From positions 1 through 6,380 of the forward strand of contig JABZGO010000105.1 in NCBI GenBank assembly GCA_015259305.1: a stretch of 6,380 bases of DNA. The letters are read 5' to 3'. Source of the DNA: Alloprevotella tannerae (GTDB lineage: Bacteria > Bacteroidota > Bacteroidia > Bacteroidales > Bacteroidaceae). The position numbers were made by a program, and so were the translations under genes. Positions 6,376-6,380 of this stretch are shown piece after piece. How positions within the stretch are numbered: the first letter of the stretch is position 1; every line of letters begins with the position of its first letter. The notes under the pieces were generated by a model that saw nothing but the letters and a program-made list of their open reading frames with translations, did not search any database and was not told where the DNA came from.

Positions 6376-6380
6376 CAAAT

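Noticed and set aside
1..6380. CRISPR array, toxin-antitoxin pair or defence system
   Set aside because: No spaced direct repeats, no matching small gene pair and no nuclease or sensor domains are seen; the coding space is filled by recognisable housekeeping-type genes plus the MORN protein.

Overview
The window looks like a stretch of chromosome from a Gram-negative member of the Bacteroidota, most likely order Bacteroidales. Four things suggest this. Two intergenic promoters fit the Bacteroidetes pattern TTTG-N19..21-TAnnTTTG, starts lack clear Shine-Dalgarno sequences, and there is a Kdo pathway gene for lipopolysaccharide. The PBP1A also has the long insert in its transpeptidase half that I associate with Bacteroidales homologues. 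Genus cannot be fixed by eye; a Porphyromonas/Tannerella-like relative is a guess.

Layout, right to left along the minus strand: a bifunctional class A penicillin-binding protein (3400-5802), a 72-base gap, kdsB for CMP-Kdo synthetase (2569-3327), a secreted protein made almost wholly of 14 MORN repeats (1460-2572) whose ATG overlaps the kdsB stop by four bases, an 87-base gap, and the first 457 codons of a glycogen branching enzyme cut by the left edge (1-1372). All four point the same way with short gaps, so they may share a transcript. The first two make envelope polymers (peptidoglycan and the Kdo of lipopolysaccharide), the MORN protein is predicted to be exported, and the last makes storage glucan.

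The right end (5803-6380) holds no large gene. Two consensus-like promoters stand back to back at 6062-6131. The leftward one would give the PBP1A gene a leader of about 250 nt containing a pyrimidine tandem repeat and two tiny open frames. The rightward one sits just ahead of a tRNA-Arg(UCU) gene (6145-6221), which is followed by a long GAAA-capped hairpin that looks like its terminator. A perfect 11-bp inverted repeat ends the window (6351-6375).

I see no mobile element, CRISPR array or clear new defence system. The points most worth following are the exported MORN solenoid coupled to kdsB, the eukaryotic-type branching enzyme, and the long PBP1A leader with the shared divergent promoter region. 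Family assignments rest on recalled motifs, not on database searches.
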